From Nanchangia anserum (GTDB lineage: Bacteria; Actinomycetota; Actinomycetes; Actinomycetales; Actinomycetaceae), in NCBI RefSeq assembly GCF_015240065.1, contig NZ_CP060506.1, positions 496,001 through 560,000 of the forward strand: a stretch of 64,000 nucleotides of DNA, given 5' to 3'. The notes under the pieces are model-generated. The model did no database searches. It saw only the letters and a list, made by a program, of their open reading frames with translations, and had not been told where the DNA came from. This document shows, piece after piece, positions 51,841 through 62,771 of the stretch. Every line of letters starts with the position of its first letter. Within the stretch, counting starts at the first letter, position 1. A program made the translations under genes and the position numbers.

Positions 51841-53801
<1,961 letters not shown>

Positions 53802-53805
<4 letters not shown>

Positions 53806-54551
53806 ACATCACACTCAGGGTTTGGCGACAGGCGTCCGCAGACGCCGAAGGTGCAATTCACGAATACGAAGTCCGCGGCGTCAGTGAGGACTCGTCCTTC
53901 TCGAGATGCTCGACATCCTCAACGAGGAGCTGTTCGCCCGCGGCGAGGAGCCGATCGCGTTCGACTCGGACTGCCGCGAGGGTATTTGCGGCATGTGCGG
54001 CCTCGTGATCAACGGTGTCCCGCACGGCAACGACTACCACGACAACGGCACGACGGTCAGCTGCACATGCGCCACTACAAGGATGGCGACACGATCACCA
54101 TCGAGCCGTGGCGCTCGACGGCGTTCCCGGTCATCAAGGACCCTCGTCGTCAACCGGTCGGCGCTCGACCGCATCATCCAGGCAGGTGGCTACATCTCGG
54201 TCAACACCGGTGGTGCCCCCGATGCCCACTCGGTGCCGGTGCCCAAGGAGAACGCCGATAAGGCGTTCGAGGCGGCCGCGTGCATCGGCTGCGGCGCCTG
54301 TGTGGCGGCGTGCCCCAATGGCTCGGCGATGCTGTTCACGTCGGCGAAGGTCACCCACCTCGGCCTGCTGCCGCAGGCAAGCCCGAACCTGCGTCGCGTG
54401 ACGAACATGATGACGCAGATGGATGCCGAGGGCTTTCGGCGGCTGCACGAACTACGGCGAGTGCTCGGCGGCGTGCCCCAAGGACATCCCGCTCGACGTC
54501 ATCTCGACGTTGAACCGCCAGCTGGGTAAGGCGGTCCTCAAGGGCGTCTAA
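53802..54551 (+). CDS. sdhB: Succinate dehydrogenase iron-sulfur subunit (frameshifted as read)
   Basis: Carries electrons from SdhA to SdhC. The [2Fe-2S] cysteines are in [17 protein letters not shown], the [4Fe-4S] set in [18 protein letters not shown] and the [3Fe-4S] set in the shifted [15 protein letters not shown] near the end. Shifts are near 53905, 54062, 54143 and 54440. The GTG at 53802 overlaps the sdhA stop by 4 bp. About 249 residues. A strong terminator follows. Confidence 0.93.
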
Positions 54552-54570
54552 GCGCCCCAGCTTGGTCACA

Positions 54571-54604
54571 CAGTGGCGGCGACCCCTTCGGGTCGCCGCC
54601 ACTG
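54571..54604. terminator. Bidirectional terminator between sdhB and serC
   Basis: Perfect 15-bp arms (CAGTGGCGGCGACCC and complement) with a CTTC tetraloop, between two convergent genes. Confidence 0.88.
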
Positions 54605-54622
54605 CTGCGTCGTGGGCGTCGT

Positions 54623-55749
54623 CTAGGCGGCGATGCGCTCGATGACGTAGTCGAGGCACGCGGGAGCGCTTCGACGTCGTCGGGGCTGATGACCGGGAAA
54701 CACCCAACACGGATCTGGTTAGCCCCGACGCCGCGGTAGGGATTGACATCGCGGATGCCGTTATCGCGCAACGCGGCGATGACGGCGGTGGCATCGACGT
54801 TGTCAGCGAATTCGATTGTTGCGACGACGGGAGAGCGCAGCGACGCATCGGCAACGAACGGGCGCGCGAGCGGATGCGCCTGGGCCCAGTCATAGAGGAT
54901 GCCCGATGAACGTGTGCAGCGGGCCTCGCAGGCGTCGATTCCACCCAGCTGTGCCAGCCAGTCGAGCTGGTCGGCGAGGACTCAAGCGTGGCGATCGCCG
55001 GAGTGTTGAGCGTCTGATTCTTCCGAGAATTGGCCAGCGCCTGCGTGAGGTCAAGAATTGACGGGATCCAGCGCTCGCTTCGGCTAAGCTCTTCGGCGCG
55101 CGCGATCGCGGCGGGGGAGAGGATCGCGAACCACAGCCCGCCATCGGCGGCGAAGGCCTTTTGCGGCGAGAAGTAGTAGCAGTCGATGGCGCTGATATCG
55201 ACGGCGACGGCGCCGGCGATCGACGTGGCGTCGATGAGCGTGAGCGCATCGGGATCCGCGTTCGCCGGCCGCTCAGTGCCGGCACGCACCCCCGTCGACG
55301 TTTCGTTATGGGCCCAGCAATAGGCATCTACTCCGGGAATGGCCGTCGGTAGTGCCAGGCCGCCGGGATCTGCCACCGTGCGAATGGCGGCACCCACGCC
55401 CCGAGGTGGGTGCACGGTCGATCTCGTCGGCGCACTTGGCCGTGAACGAGCCGTAGACGCCGCATGCCGCGCGTGAGCGGATGAGGCATGCCGCGTTGAT
55501 CGCCCACATCGCCGTCGCCCCGCCGTTGCCCAGCGCAATCTCCCAGCCCTCGGGCACCTCCAAGAGGTCGCGAATGCCGGCACGGATGTCGCCGACAAGA
55601 TCCTTGACCGGGGCCTGTCGGTGAGACGAACCCAGACGTGAGCTGGCCCCCAATTTGGCGAGAGCATCCTTACGTATAGCCGTGGGGCCGCACCCGAAGT
55701 CGCGGACGGCAGGCAGCAGGTCAGCAGGCAGACTTAGCGCGGTGTTCAT
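54623..55749 (-). CDS. serC: Phosphoserine transaminase, actinobacterial type (frameshifted as read)
   Basis: PLP aminotransferase of serine synthesis. The N-terminus FGCGPTAIRKDAL, SSHRQAPVKDLVGDIRAGIRDLLEVPEGWEIALGNGGATAMW is intact; after a shift near 55390-55410 come WAHNETSTGV, LTLIDATSIAGAV and the PLP lysine in DCYYFSPQKAFAADGGLWFA; the end (GIRDVNPYRGVGANQIRVGCFP, then LDYVIERIAA) needs shifts near 54900-54985 and 54660. About 372 residues. TACGTT lies 6 nt before the ATG. It is divergent from dtxR. Confidence 0.9.
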
Positions 55750-55755
55750 GGTGAA

Positions 55756-55761
55756 AACGTA
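55756..55761 (-). promoter_or_regulatory. serC -10 element, leaderless type
   Basis: TACGTT on the minus strand, 6 nt (TTCACC) before ATG 55749. Confidence 0.5.
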
Positions 55762-55883
55762 TCAACGCCGCCCTTGGGTGAGGCTGCCTCGTCCGGTGGG
55801 TGTTCGCCGTTGGGTGCGGGCGAGTAGCCTGGCACCAGGCGTGAGCTTCGGAAATGTCGGTGCCCACAGAATGGAGTATGCGC

Positions 55884-56555
55884 GTGAGTGATCTCATCGA
55901 TACCACCGAGATGTATTTGAAGACCGTCCTCGAGATGGAGGAGGACGGCGTGACTCCGCTGCGCGCGCGTATCGTCGAACGGCTCGGGCACTCCGGCCCG
56001 ACCGTGTCCCAGACGGTGGCCCGTATGGAACGTGACGGCCTCGTACACGTTGGCCGCGACCGCCGCATCGAACTCTCCGACGCCGGGCGCGATCATGCCG
56101 TGACCGTGCTGCGCAAGCACCGCCTGGCCGAACGACTGCTCCTCGACGTCATCGGTTTGGAATGGCCGCTGGTACACGATGAGGCCTGCCGGTGGGAGCA
56201 TGTCATGTCCGATGCCGTCGAGGCGCGCCTCGAGGCGCTGCTCGCCGACACCGACGTCGACCCCTACGGCAATCCCGTGCCCGGATCGGGACGCTGCGTT
56301 GATCCGCTTGAGTCCTCGATTGCCGAGGCGTGTGATCTTCACGGTGAGATCGCGGCGGCCACGGTCAGCCGCATCGGTGAGCCCGTCCAGGCCGACGTCG
56401 AGCTGCTGCGGGAAATCGAGCGCCTCGAGGTCGGCATGGGCGCGCGTGTTCGGCTGCGTCCCGAGGGCGAGGACGTGCACCTGTGCGGGTCGAGTGGCTC
56501 GGTGCGGATCCGGGGCCCGCTTGCCCTGCACTATTTCGTCGTCTGTGACGCCTAG
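55884..56555 (+). CDS. DtxR/IdeR family metal-dependent repressor
   Basis: Represses iron (or Mn) uptake genes when metal is bound. 223 residues: the winged helix DLIDTTEMYLKTVLEMEEDGVTPLRARIVERLGHSGPTVSQTVARMERDGL, dimer/metal domain HRLAERLLLDVIGLEWPLVHDEACRWEHVMSDAVE with the expected His, Glu and Cys ligands (CRWEH), and a C-terminal SH3-like domain (LEVGMGARVRLRPEGEDVHL). GTG 55884 has GGAG 7 nt upstream; an ATG two codons earlier is possible. No DtxR box is obvious in its own 134-bp promoter region. No iron gene is adjacent. Confidence 0.93.
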   Translation: MSDLIDTTEMYLKTVLEMEEDGVTPLRARIVERLGHSGPTVSQTVARMERDGLVHVGRDRRIELSDAGRDHAVTVLRKHRLAERLLLDVIGLEWPLVHDEACRWEHVMSDAVEARLEALLADTDVDPYGNPVPGSGRCVDPLESSIAEACDLHGEIAAATVSRIGEPVQADVELLREIERLEVGMGARVRLRPEGEDVHLCGSSGSVRIRGPLALHYFVVCDA

Positions 56556-56570
56556 TGACACTGATCTTCG

Positions 56571-56600
56571 CGTGCCCGCGGCCCTCCGGTCGCGGGCACG
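56571..56600 (+). terminator. Terminator after the dtxR-like gene
   Basis: Perfect 10-bp arms CGTGCCCGCG/CGCGGGCACG around a 10-nt loop, followed by TGTGTT. Confidence 0.75.
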
Positions 56601-56603
56601 TGT

Positions 56604-56681
56604 GTTATCAAATCGTTATGTGGCGCGAGTCTCATCGCGTAGTTGTAATCAAAGTGTGACTTTCCGTGATCGGTCCGTTAT
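56604..56681 (+). promoter_or_regulatory. Array of MtrA-like half sites upstream of the NlpC/P60 gene
   Basis: GTTAT at 56604 and 56615 (11 bp apart), then GTAAT 56645, GTGAC 56656, GTGAT 56666 and GTTAT 56677, spaced 11, 10 and 11 bp. The two groups are 30 bp apart, near three helical turns. This is the direct-repeat layout of OmpR-family regulators such as MtrA and matches the pair upstream of rpf (7825-7841). Confidence 0.5.
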
Positions 56682-56757
56682 TGTGGTCGTGTTGGACGCG
56701 CCGAGACGTGCTTTCGGCGGTCATATCCGCATCGTCATCGATCAGGAGACATCGAAC

Positions 56758-57483
56758 GTGGCTAATCGCTCCGCTGCCCGCCACCGCGCGGCCTGCCGTC
56801 CCACGACTCCTCTTACTCACGCGGCCGCCGTCGTGACCTCTCCGGAAGCTCGCCGTAAGGCCGCCGTCCTCGCTTCCTCGGGTCTCGCTGTCGGCGTCAT
56901 CGCCGCCCAGGGAACGGCCAACCTGGCCGTTGCAGAGACCTCGGGTTCCGATGCTGCGGCCCCCGTCCGCGCAGCCGTCAACGAGACGGTCACGGCCCCC
57001 GCAGGCGATTTCACCATCTCGCAGGCGTCGATGAAGGTCGTCGCGAAGCCCGTCGTTGCTCGCGAGACGCGCGCGGCGACGACGCCCGCGCGCACCCAGC
57101 AGGCGCAGGTGAGCACCGCCTCCTATGACGTGCCTCCTGTTTCCGCGGCGAGCGGATCGATCACGGCGATCGCCATGAACTACCTCGGCACGCCCTACGT
57201 CTACGGCGGGTCGACTCCTTCGGGCTTCGACTGCTCGGGCTTCGTCAAGTACGTCTACGCTCAGGCCGGTATCGCGGTTAACGGCCGCACCGACGCCTCG
57301 ATCATGGCCGGTGGCACGAAGATCAGCCTCGCCGATGCTCAGCCCGGCGACATCTTGTGGCACAGCGGTCACGTCGGCATTTACCTGGGCAACGGCATGT
57401 ACATCCATGCTCCCAAGCCGGGTGACGTCGTGAAGGTCTCGCCGATGCGCTACGGCGGCTTCACGACGGCCGTGCGGTACTAG
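56758..57483 (+). CDS. Secreted NlpC/P60 peptidoglycan endopeptidase
   Basis: A 241-residue exported hydrolase. The N-terminal region has a long basic start and a signal-like segment (AVLASSGLAVGVIAAQGTANLAVA), then a Thr/Ala-rich linker and the NlpC/P60 domain: IAMNYLGTPYVYGGSTPSGFDCSGFVKYVY with the catalytic Cys, AQPGDILWHSGHVGIYLGN with the His, and IHAPKPGDVVKVSPM. It should cut D-Glu-DAP-type stem-peptide bonds. AGGAG precedes GTG 56758. The leader is long and carries the half-site array; I see no ydaO riboswitch. Confidence 0.94.
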   Translation: MANRSAARHRAACRPTTPLTHAAAVVTSPEARRKAAVLASSGLAVGVIAAQGTANLAVAETSGSDAAAPVRAAVNETVTAPAGDFTISQASMKVVAKPVVARETRAATTPARTQQAQVSTASYDVPPVSAASGSITAIAMNYLGTPYVYGGSTPSGFDCSGFVKYVYAQAGIAVNGRTDASIMAGGTKISLADAQPGDILWHSGHVGIYLGNGMYIHAPKPGDVVKVSPMRYGGFTTAVRY

Positions 57484-57501
57484 TCGATTTTTCCATCGCT
57501 G

Positions 57502-57536
57502 CGGCGGGGAGAACCATTTTGCGGTTCTCCCCGCCG
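57502..57536 (+). terminator. Terminator after the NlpC/P60 gene
   Basis: Perfect 14-bp arms CGGCGGGGAGAACC/GGTTCTCCCCGCCG with loop ATTTTGC. Confidence 0.85.
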
Positions 57537-57680
57537 TAGTCGCGTTGTGGCGACGCAATCGAGCGGTGGGGCGAAATCGATTTCTGAGATTGAGCCGACG
57601 GGAGGGGCGGCGCGTTATCCTTAATGTGTGCCCGGTCACTACTGGGTCAGCAGAGGCGGTGTCCTAGGAGGTTGAGGATC

Positions 57681-58607
57681 ATGTCTGTTCGAGACGTCAT
57701 CGTTGTGGGAGTCGACGGATCTCGCGAGTCCCTAGAAGCGGCTCGGTGGGCAGCAGCCAGGGCCAAGCAGTCAGGCTGGGAGCTCGATATCGTGTGCGCC
57801 TACGCCCTCCCGTCATACACGGCCGCCTCCATGGATTCCGGCTTCGCCGCCGTTGACGACAACGCGATTGAGGCCAGTGCACAGGCTGTCGTCGCTGAGG
57901 CGGCAGAACACGTGGCGTCCTTCGGCGTCACCGTCGCTACGATCGCTCAGCAGGGGGATCCCACGGGAACCCTCGTCGAGTTGTCGAAGTCCGCCCGCAT
58001 GGTCGTCGTCGGGACCCGCGGCGGTGGGGGCTTCGCCGACCGACTTCTTGGCGCAACCTCCTCGGCGCTGCCGGCCTATTCCCACTGTCCCGTCGTCGTC
58101 GTTCCCCGTCACCGCGAGGGCTCGGAATTCGTCCCGGTTGAACGCATCGTTGCCGGTGTCGACGGATCCCACCAGTCCTCGGCGGCGTTGGAGGCGGCCG
58201 TGGGCGAGGCCGCGGCCTGGGACGCAACGCTCACGGCGGTAGAGGCTGTTCCCATGGCGTCGAGTGCCGGCTCGTTGGCGTGGCTTCCCCCCGCAGTCGA
58301 CCGCTCCGAGATCCTCTCGGACGTGCGCTCTCAGCTGCGCACGCTGTGCGACCACGCGAGCGCTGACACCGACGTCACCGTGCGGGCACACGCGCTCGAC
58401 GGAAATGCCGCGATGCTGCTCGCAGAGTTCTCGACCGCGGTTGATCTCGTCGTCGTGGGTTCGCGCGGTCGCGGCGGGGTGCGCGGTTTGCTCTTGGGGT
58501 CGACGTCGCAGTCGGTGCTGTCGCATTCGATGTGTCCCGTTCTCGTGGTGCCGTCGCGTCGCAGCGAGGACGAGCACACTCCCAGGCCGAAGTGGCGACG
58601 CCGTTAG
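57681..58607 (+). CDS. Tandem universal stress protein
   Basis: A 308-residue protein with two UspA domains. The first (VIVVGVDGSRESLEAARWA) ends with the ATP-binding VVVGTRGGGGFADRLLGATSSAL and CPVVVVP; the second (RIVAGVDGSHQSSAALEAA) ends VVVGSRGRGGVRGLLLGSTSQSVLSHSMCPVLVVP. Both have the G-x2-G-x9-G(S/T) nucleotide motif, so both may bind ATP. ATG 57681 has TTGAGGA upstream. Such proteins respond to hypoxia or starvation in actinobacteria; regulation here is not visible. Confidence 0.93.
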   Translation: MSVRDVIVVGVDGSRESLEAARWAAARAKQSGWELDIVCAYALPSYTAASMDSGFAAVDDNAIEASAQAVVAEAAEHVASFGVTVATIAQQGDPTGTLVELSKSARMVVVGTRGGGGFADRLLGATSSALPAYSHCPVVVVPRHREGSEFVPVERIVAGVDGSHQSSAALEAAVGEAAAWDATLTAVEAVPMASSAGSLAWLPPAVDRSEILSDVRSQLRTLCDHASADTDVTVRAHALDGNAAMLLAEFSTAVDLVVVGSRGRGGVRGLLLGSTSQSVLSHSMCPVLVVPSRRSEDEHTPRPKWRRR

Positions 58608-58628
58608 TCGTGGGCGAAAGGCAATTTC

Positions 58629-58634
58629 TAGGGT
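58629..58634 (+). promoter_or_regulatory. -10 element of the 58641 gene, leaderless type
   Basis: TAGGGT, 6 nt, ATG 58641. Confidence 0.55.
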
Positions 58635-58640
58635 GAGGGC

Positions 58641-59498
58641 ATGCGGACGTATCAGGGGCTAGGGCTGACCGGTCCGAGCGTGCAGACGCGACGCGCGATT
58701 GGAAACCTCATCGACGCCTGGGAAGCGGCGCCCGAGACGGTGCTGCGCCCAGCGACAGGCTGGTGGGCAGCGGCGTGTGTCGATGGGCGCGACGTCGAAT
58801 GGGGAGGCGGCGAGCAACACTTTCCGCGCCTCGCCGGTGGTGGCGTGAGCGCGTTCGCCGGGATGCTGCTCGCCGGTGCGTGGGCTGATGACGCAGAGAC
58901 CCCGCGTGCCCTCGCCGAGCGCTTCGTCGGCCTCGTCCACGCAGCCGGATGGCCCGTCGTCTTTCACGTCGACGAAATGGCGGGGCAGCGGCGTTCGGGC
59001 TGCGGAGCGGCGGACGGGTGGGGGCTCATCCTCAGCCTCATCGGGCGAGACGAGAAGGGCGTCCACGCCTTTCTCGAGGCACTCGGGCGCGGCATGCCGC
59101 GCGAGGAGCATCGCGAGCGCGCGCGCATTCTCGCGCACGATCCTCCGCGCGGTCCCGAGCTTCGCGAGGCTTTTGCCCTGGCGGCAACCGAACCCGAACC
59201 CGTCATGGTGGGTGCCCATCGCGAGGTCGCGACCATCATCAACATGTGTCCTGGAACGACGATTGACAGGGCACGCGTCAATCGGGCGCTTACGGACGTG
59301 GGGGTCGAGGAGCCGCAAGTCTTCGTCTGTGACGCGTGGGCGGCGGCGCCGATGGCGCGGGCACTCGCCCCGCTCATCGACGCCGATGTCGCTGACGTCG
59401 AGATGACGATGTTGGCCTATGCGATGGCAGCGCTCGTCGTCCTGGGGGGCGAGGCCATGCCGTGGGCACTATTGCGCGCCGACGCAGGGGCCGACTAA
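58641..59498 (+). CDS. Uncharacterised protein, possibly cadmium-type carbonic-anhydrase-like
   Basis: A 285-residue soluble protein with no signal or membrane segment. The centre has VVFHVDEMAGQRRSGCGAADGWGLI, a His-x-Asp followed by Gly-Cys-Gly-Ala-x-Asp, and the second half has GAHREVATIINMCPGTTIDRARVNRAL. I recall a similar layout (HxD...GCGAxD...HxE...GTT) in actinobacterial proteins annotated as cadmium-containing carbonic anhydrases, with His/Cys metal ligands, but this is weak memory and not a search result. It has its own promoter and is convergent with the L,D-transpeptidase gene. Confidence 0.45.
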   Translation: MRTYQGLGLTGPSVQTRRAIGNLIDAWEAAPETVLRPATGWWAAACVDGRDVEWGGGEQHFPRLAGGGVSAFAGMLLAGAWADDAETPRALAERFVGLVHAAGWPVVFHVDEMAGQRRSGCGAADGWGLILSLIGRDEKGVHAFLEALGRGMPREEHRERARILAHDPPRGPELREAFALAATEPEPVMVGAHREVATIINMCPGTTIDRARVNRALTDVGVEEPQVFVCDAWAAAPMARALAPLIDADVADVEMTMLAYAMAALVVLGGEAMPWALLRADAGAD

Positions 59499-59525
59499 AC
59501 CCCGTCGGCCGACAGCCGAGTGTGA

Positions 59526-59565
59526 ATACGCGTGTGGGCGGGGTCCTCCCCGCCCACACGCGTAT
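59526..59565. terminator. Bidirectional terminator
   Basis: Perfect 18-bp arms (ATACGCGTGTGGGCGGGG and complement) with a TCCT tetraloop, between the convergent 58641 gene and the L,D-transpeptidase gene. Confidence 0.9.
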
Positions 59566-59573
59566 GAGCTGGC

Positions 59574-61094
59574 CTAGAAGTGGGACACGACGACGGTTCC
59601 CGTGGGAGCCCAGTTGTAGAACCATCCGGCCTCGCCGACGGGCAAGTTGATGCACCCGTGCGATCCACCGGCGGCACCGGGGCCAAAGGACGAGCGCCAC
59701 GGTGCCCCGTGCAGCGCATAGCCCTGGTAGAAGTACGTCGCGTAGGGGACGTTTTCTGTCTTGTAAGGGGTGCCGTCGGCGTTAAAGCCGCGCATCGTGT
59801 CCGAGCGGACCTTGCGCTCGACGGCGAAGCGGCCGGTCACGGTCGGAGTTTCCGGGGCACCCGGGACCATGTAGACCGGTCCACGAACGACGGTGGCACC
59901 CTCGTACGCGGTCGTCGTGCGCGTGGAGAGGTTGATGTCGATCCACTTTTCGCCGGGGGCTGCCGGGTAGGCAAGTTTCTCGGCACCGGCGGCAATCACG
60001 GTGTCTTTCCACTCGGCCTTATTGACAGCCGTCTCGAAGGCACCGGTATAGGCCTTGCCATCGCTGAGCGAGGTGACGATGCCCTGGGTGACGGCGTCAC
60101 CGTTCGCGACGTTCACGCCGTCAACGGCCTTGACCTTTTCGAGGACGACGTCGCCCTTCTCGTTGACGTAGCGGCTGCCGTCGACCCGGGTGACGAGCAA
60201 CGGCTTGGCCGCGGCATCAACCCACTGCTTGACCGCGTCGGTGTTGAGGGTCGCCGTGGTGGCTTCCTGGCCGATCGCCGGCACGTTGACCCAGGACATG
60301 CGCTGCTTGACGTCCGGGGTCGCCGTGGAATCTCCGACGCTCACGGTGACTGCCGGGCTCAGCAGCGAGTTTGCCTGCTCGGCGAGCTTGTTCGCGTCGT
60401 CGAGGGTCTTCATGGGCTCGATATCGCCCAACGTCGTCTTCAACGTGTAATCGGCGTCGGTGCCGATGACGCTTTCGGCCCCTTTGAGCAGCGAGCTGGG
60501 CGCCACTCCGTGGCCCTTCTTGCCATCAACCGCGACGAACTTTCCTGCCGCCTCGTCGGCATGCACGCTCGGCTCCGTGGCCGGGAAAGCGCCGTCGACG
60601 CCTTCGGTGAGCGAGGACGCAAACGCGTTGAGCGTGGCGTCATCCCACGTGAGTACGGGGCGAATGCGGGTGTCGACAAAGGGGGCCGAGAAATAGTTGG
60701 AGAGCGAACCGTTACCAGCGAGCGCCTGGCTGGCCGTCTTGTTGGCGTCGACGTGGACGCCAAGATCGGCTAGCGACGCGGTCTTTGTGTTGAGCCCCTC
60801 GCCGGTGACGGTGAGCTTATGAGACTTTTCGGCGTGCGAGATCATCTGGGTGATCTCGCCACGCGTCATTCCTGATACCGAGGTCTGTCCGATCATCGTG
60901 CCCGGCAGCGCGCGATGACCGGCGCCGTAGTAGATGCCGTAGCTGGCCGCAGCCGCGACGATGGCGACGCCGGCAATCGTGCCGCCGACGACGACCATCT
61001 TGGTGCGGCGTGACCATGCCGACCAGCGCCCACGTTTCCGGGATGCGTCGCCCGAAGCCATGGGGGTGATGGTGCGTGTTTCGTTATCTGACAT
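59574..61094 (-). CDS. L,D-transpeptidase with peptidoglycan-binding (PG_binding_4-like) domain
   Basis: A 506-residue membrane-anchored wall cross-linker. A basic cytoplasmic tail of about 30 residues is followed by one helix (VVVGGTIAGVAIVAAAASYGIYY), two VanW/PG_binding_4-like repeats (PGTMIGQTSVSGMTRGEITQMI; HADEAAGKFVAVDGKKGHGV) and a C-terminal YkuD domain (WIDINLSTRTTTAYEGATVV onward) with the catalytic HGAPWRSSFGPGAAGGSHGCINLPV block, His and Cys included. It makes 3-3 or related cross-links or attaches proteins. TAGACT (61165-61160) is the likely -10, giving a 58-nt leader. Confidence 0.94.
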   Translation of the reverse strand: MSDNETRTITPMASGDASRKRGRWSAWSRRTKMVVVGGTIAGVAIVAAAASYGIYYGAGHRALPGTMIGQTSVSGMTRGEITQMISHAEKSHKLTVTGEGLNTKTASLADLGVHVDANKTASQALAGNGSLSNYFSAPFVDTRIRPVLTWDDATLNAFASSLTEGVDGAFPATEPSVHADEAAGKFVAVDGKKGHGVAPSSLLKGAESVIGTDADYTLKTTLGDIEPMKTLDDANKLAEQANSLLSPAVTVSVGDSTATPDVKQRMSWVNVPAIGQEATTATLNTDAVKQWVDAAAKPLLVTRVDGSRYVNEKGDVVLEKVKAVDGVNVANGDAVTQGIVTSLSDGKAYTGAFETAVNKAEWKDTVIAAGAEKLAYPAAPGEKWIDINLSTRTTTAYEGATVVRGPVYMVPGAPETPTVTGRFAVERKVRSDTMRGFNADGTPYKTENVPYATYFYQGYALHGAPWRSSFGPGAAGGSHGCINLPVGEAGWFYNWAPTGTVVVSHF

Positions 61095-61342
61095 CCCTGA
61101 TCCTCACAGGATTTTCTCGCGTATCAGCGCGGTAAAGACGACTGTTACCTCTGTGCGCGAGTCTAGAGGTGTCGCTTGGGCGATACCACCGATAACGCCC
61201 GGGAGGACGCCTTTCGTGAGCAAATCCTCATCGACCCTCATCGACAGGTCGGACTCAGGCGCGCATAATGGCTGGTGGTCCCGGTTCACCGCGCGTCTTT
61301 CGCGTGGACCCGGCATCCTCGAATTCCTTAAGGAGACGAACC

Positions 61343-61561
61343 ATGAAGCCTGGTATTCACCCCGCCTACGGGCCGACACAGGTCACGTGCACGTGCGGTA
61401 ACTCGTTTGAAACTCGCTCGACCGCGCCGTCGGGAACCATCCGCGTCGAAGTTTGCTCGGCGTGCCACCCGTTCTACACGGGTAAGCAGAAGATCCTCGA
61501 CTCCGGCGGCCGCGTGGCTCGCTTCGAGGCTCGCTACGGCAAGCGTTCGCGCTCGAACTAA
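61343..61561 (+). CDS. rpmE: 50S ribosomal protein L31 (zinc-binding form)
   Basis: 72 residues: [35 protein letters not shown] and the basic [14 protein letters not shown]. The CxC and CxxC pairs identify the zinc form. AAGGAG lies 7 nt before the ATG; CATAAT (61264-61269) is a likely -10, giving a leader of about 67 nt. I see no clear Zur palindrome in the 248 bp between this gene and the divergent L,D-transpeptidase gene. Confidence 0.97.
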   Translation: MKPGIHPAYGPTQVTCTCGNSFETRSTAPSGTIRVEVCSACHPFYTGKQKILDSGGRVARFEARYGKRSRSN

Positions 61562-61568
61562 CGCGTGT

Positions 61569-61607
61569 GTTCGGCGGGCGGTCGGGTGTTCCGGCCGCCC
61601 GCCGAAC
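61569..61607 (+). terminator. Terminator after rpmE
   Basis: Perfect 13-bp arms GTTCGGCGGGCGG/CCGCCCGCCGAAC with a 13-nt loop. Confidence 0.8.
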
Positions 61608-61673
61608 GTATGTGCCCACCGCGGCGGGCATACTAGGTGTGACCGTCCATGATCGATCTTTCAAGGAGCAGGC

Positions 61674-62771
61674 GTGGCCCTTTCCCTTTCGCTCGATGAC
61701 TTCCAGGCGATCTACGACGAGCACCGTGACGTCGAACAGAAGATGTCCGACCCCGCGGTGCTGTCGGATCCGGCGAAGGCCCGCCCCCTGGGACGCCGCT
61801 ACGCCGAACTTGGGCGGATGACCGCGGCGATCGACGAGTGGAAGGCCGCGGGCGAGGACCTTGAGGTCGCCCGCGAACTGGCCGAAGACGACGCGTCGAT
61901 GGCCGAGGAAATCCCCGCGCTCACGGAGCGCCTGACGGCGGCGGAAGCAGCGCTGACGAAGGTGTTGGCCCCGCGTGATCCCGACGACGCCCGTGACGTC
62001 ATCATGGAGATCAAAGCCGGTGCCGGTGGTGAGGAATCGGCGCTGTTTGCCGCGGATCTCATGCGGATGTATACCCGCTACGCCGAGGTGCGCGGCTGGA
62101 GTGTGCAGGTGCTCGGCGCGACGGAATCCGATCTTGGCGGAATTAAGGACGCCCAGATCGCCATCAAGGCCAAGGGCAATCCGGCCCCCGAAGATGGGGT
62201 GTGGGCGGCTCTGAAGTACGAAGGCGGGGTCCACCGCGTCCAGCGCGTTCCCGTCACCGAGTCGCAGGGACGCATCCACACCTCCGCTGCCGGCGTCCTC
62301 GTCATGCCCGAGGCCGAGGAGACCGGCGAGATCGAGATCGACATGAACGATCTGCGCATCGACGTCTTTCGCTCATCGGGTCCCGGCGGGCAGTCGGTGA
62401 ACACGACGGATTCGGCGGTGCGCATCACCCACGTGCCGACGGGCATCGTCGTGTCGATGCAAAACGAAAAGTCGCAGATTCAAAATCGCGAGGCGGCGAT
62501 GCGAGTGCTGCGCTCGCGACTGCTGGCCGAGGAACAGGCCAAACGTGAGGCCGAGGCGGCCGAGGCTCGCCACTCTCAGGTGCGCACCGTCGACCGCTCT
62601 GAACGCATTCGCACGTACAACTTCCCCGAGAACCGCATCGCAGATCACCGCACGGGATACAAGGCCTACAACCTCGACGCCGTGCTGGGAGGCGATCTCC
62701 AACCCGTCATCGATTCGGCGATCGAGATGGACGAGGCCGAGCGGTTGAAGAAGTTCGGCGAGGACGCCTAG
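61674..62771 (+). CDS. prfA: Peptide chain release factor 1
   Basis: Terminates translation at UAA and UAG. 365 residues, with the GGQ loop ([27 protein letters not shown]) and the codon-recognition region near [15 protein letters not shown] upstream of it; the RF1 end [26 protein letters not shown] is present. GTG 61674 follows AAGGAG. The terminator after rpmE separates it from that gene; the prmC start directly follows its stop, so the two are coupled, as in most bacteria. Confidence 0.97.
   Translation: MALSLSLDDFQAIYDEHRDVEQKMSDPAVLSDPAKARPLGRRYAELGRMTAAIDEWKAAGEDLEVARELAEDDASMAEEIPALTERLTAAEAALTKVLAPRDPDDARDVIMEIKAGAGGEESALFAADLMRMYTRYAEVRGWSVQVLGATESDLGGIKDAQIAIKAKGNPAPEDGVWAALKYEGGVHRVQRVPVTESQGRIHTSAAGVLVMPEAEETGEIEIDMNDLRIDVFRSSGPGGQSVNTTDSAVRITHVPTGIVVSMQNEKSQIQNREAAMRVLRSRLLAEEQAKREAEAAEARHSQVRTVDRSERIRTYNFPENRIADHRTGYKAYNLDAVLGGDLQPVIDSAIEMDEAERLKKFGEDA

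Noticed and set aside
56601-56757. ydaO-type c-di-AMP riboswitch upstream of the NlpC/P60 gene
   Set aside because: Such riboswitches precede many actinobacterial wall hydrolases, but the conserved core sequences are not visible. The region is better described by the phased half sites.
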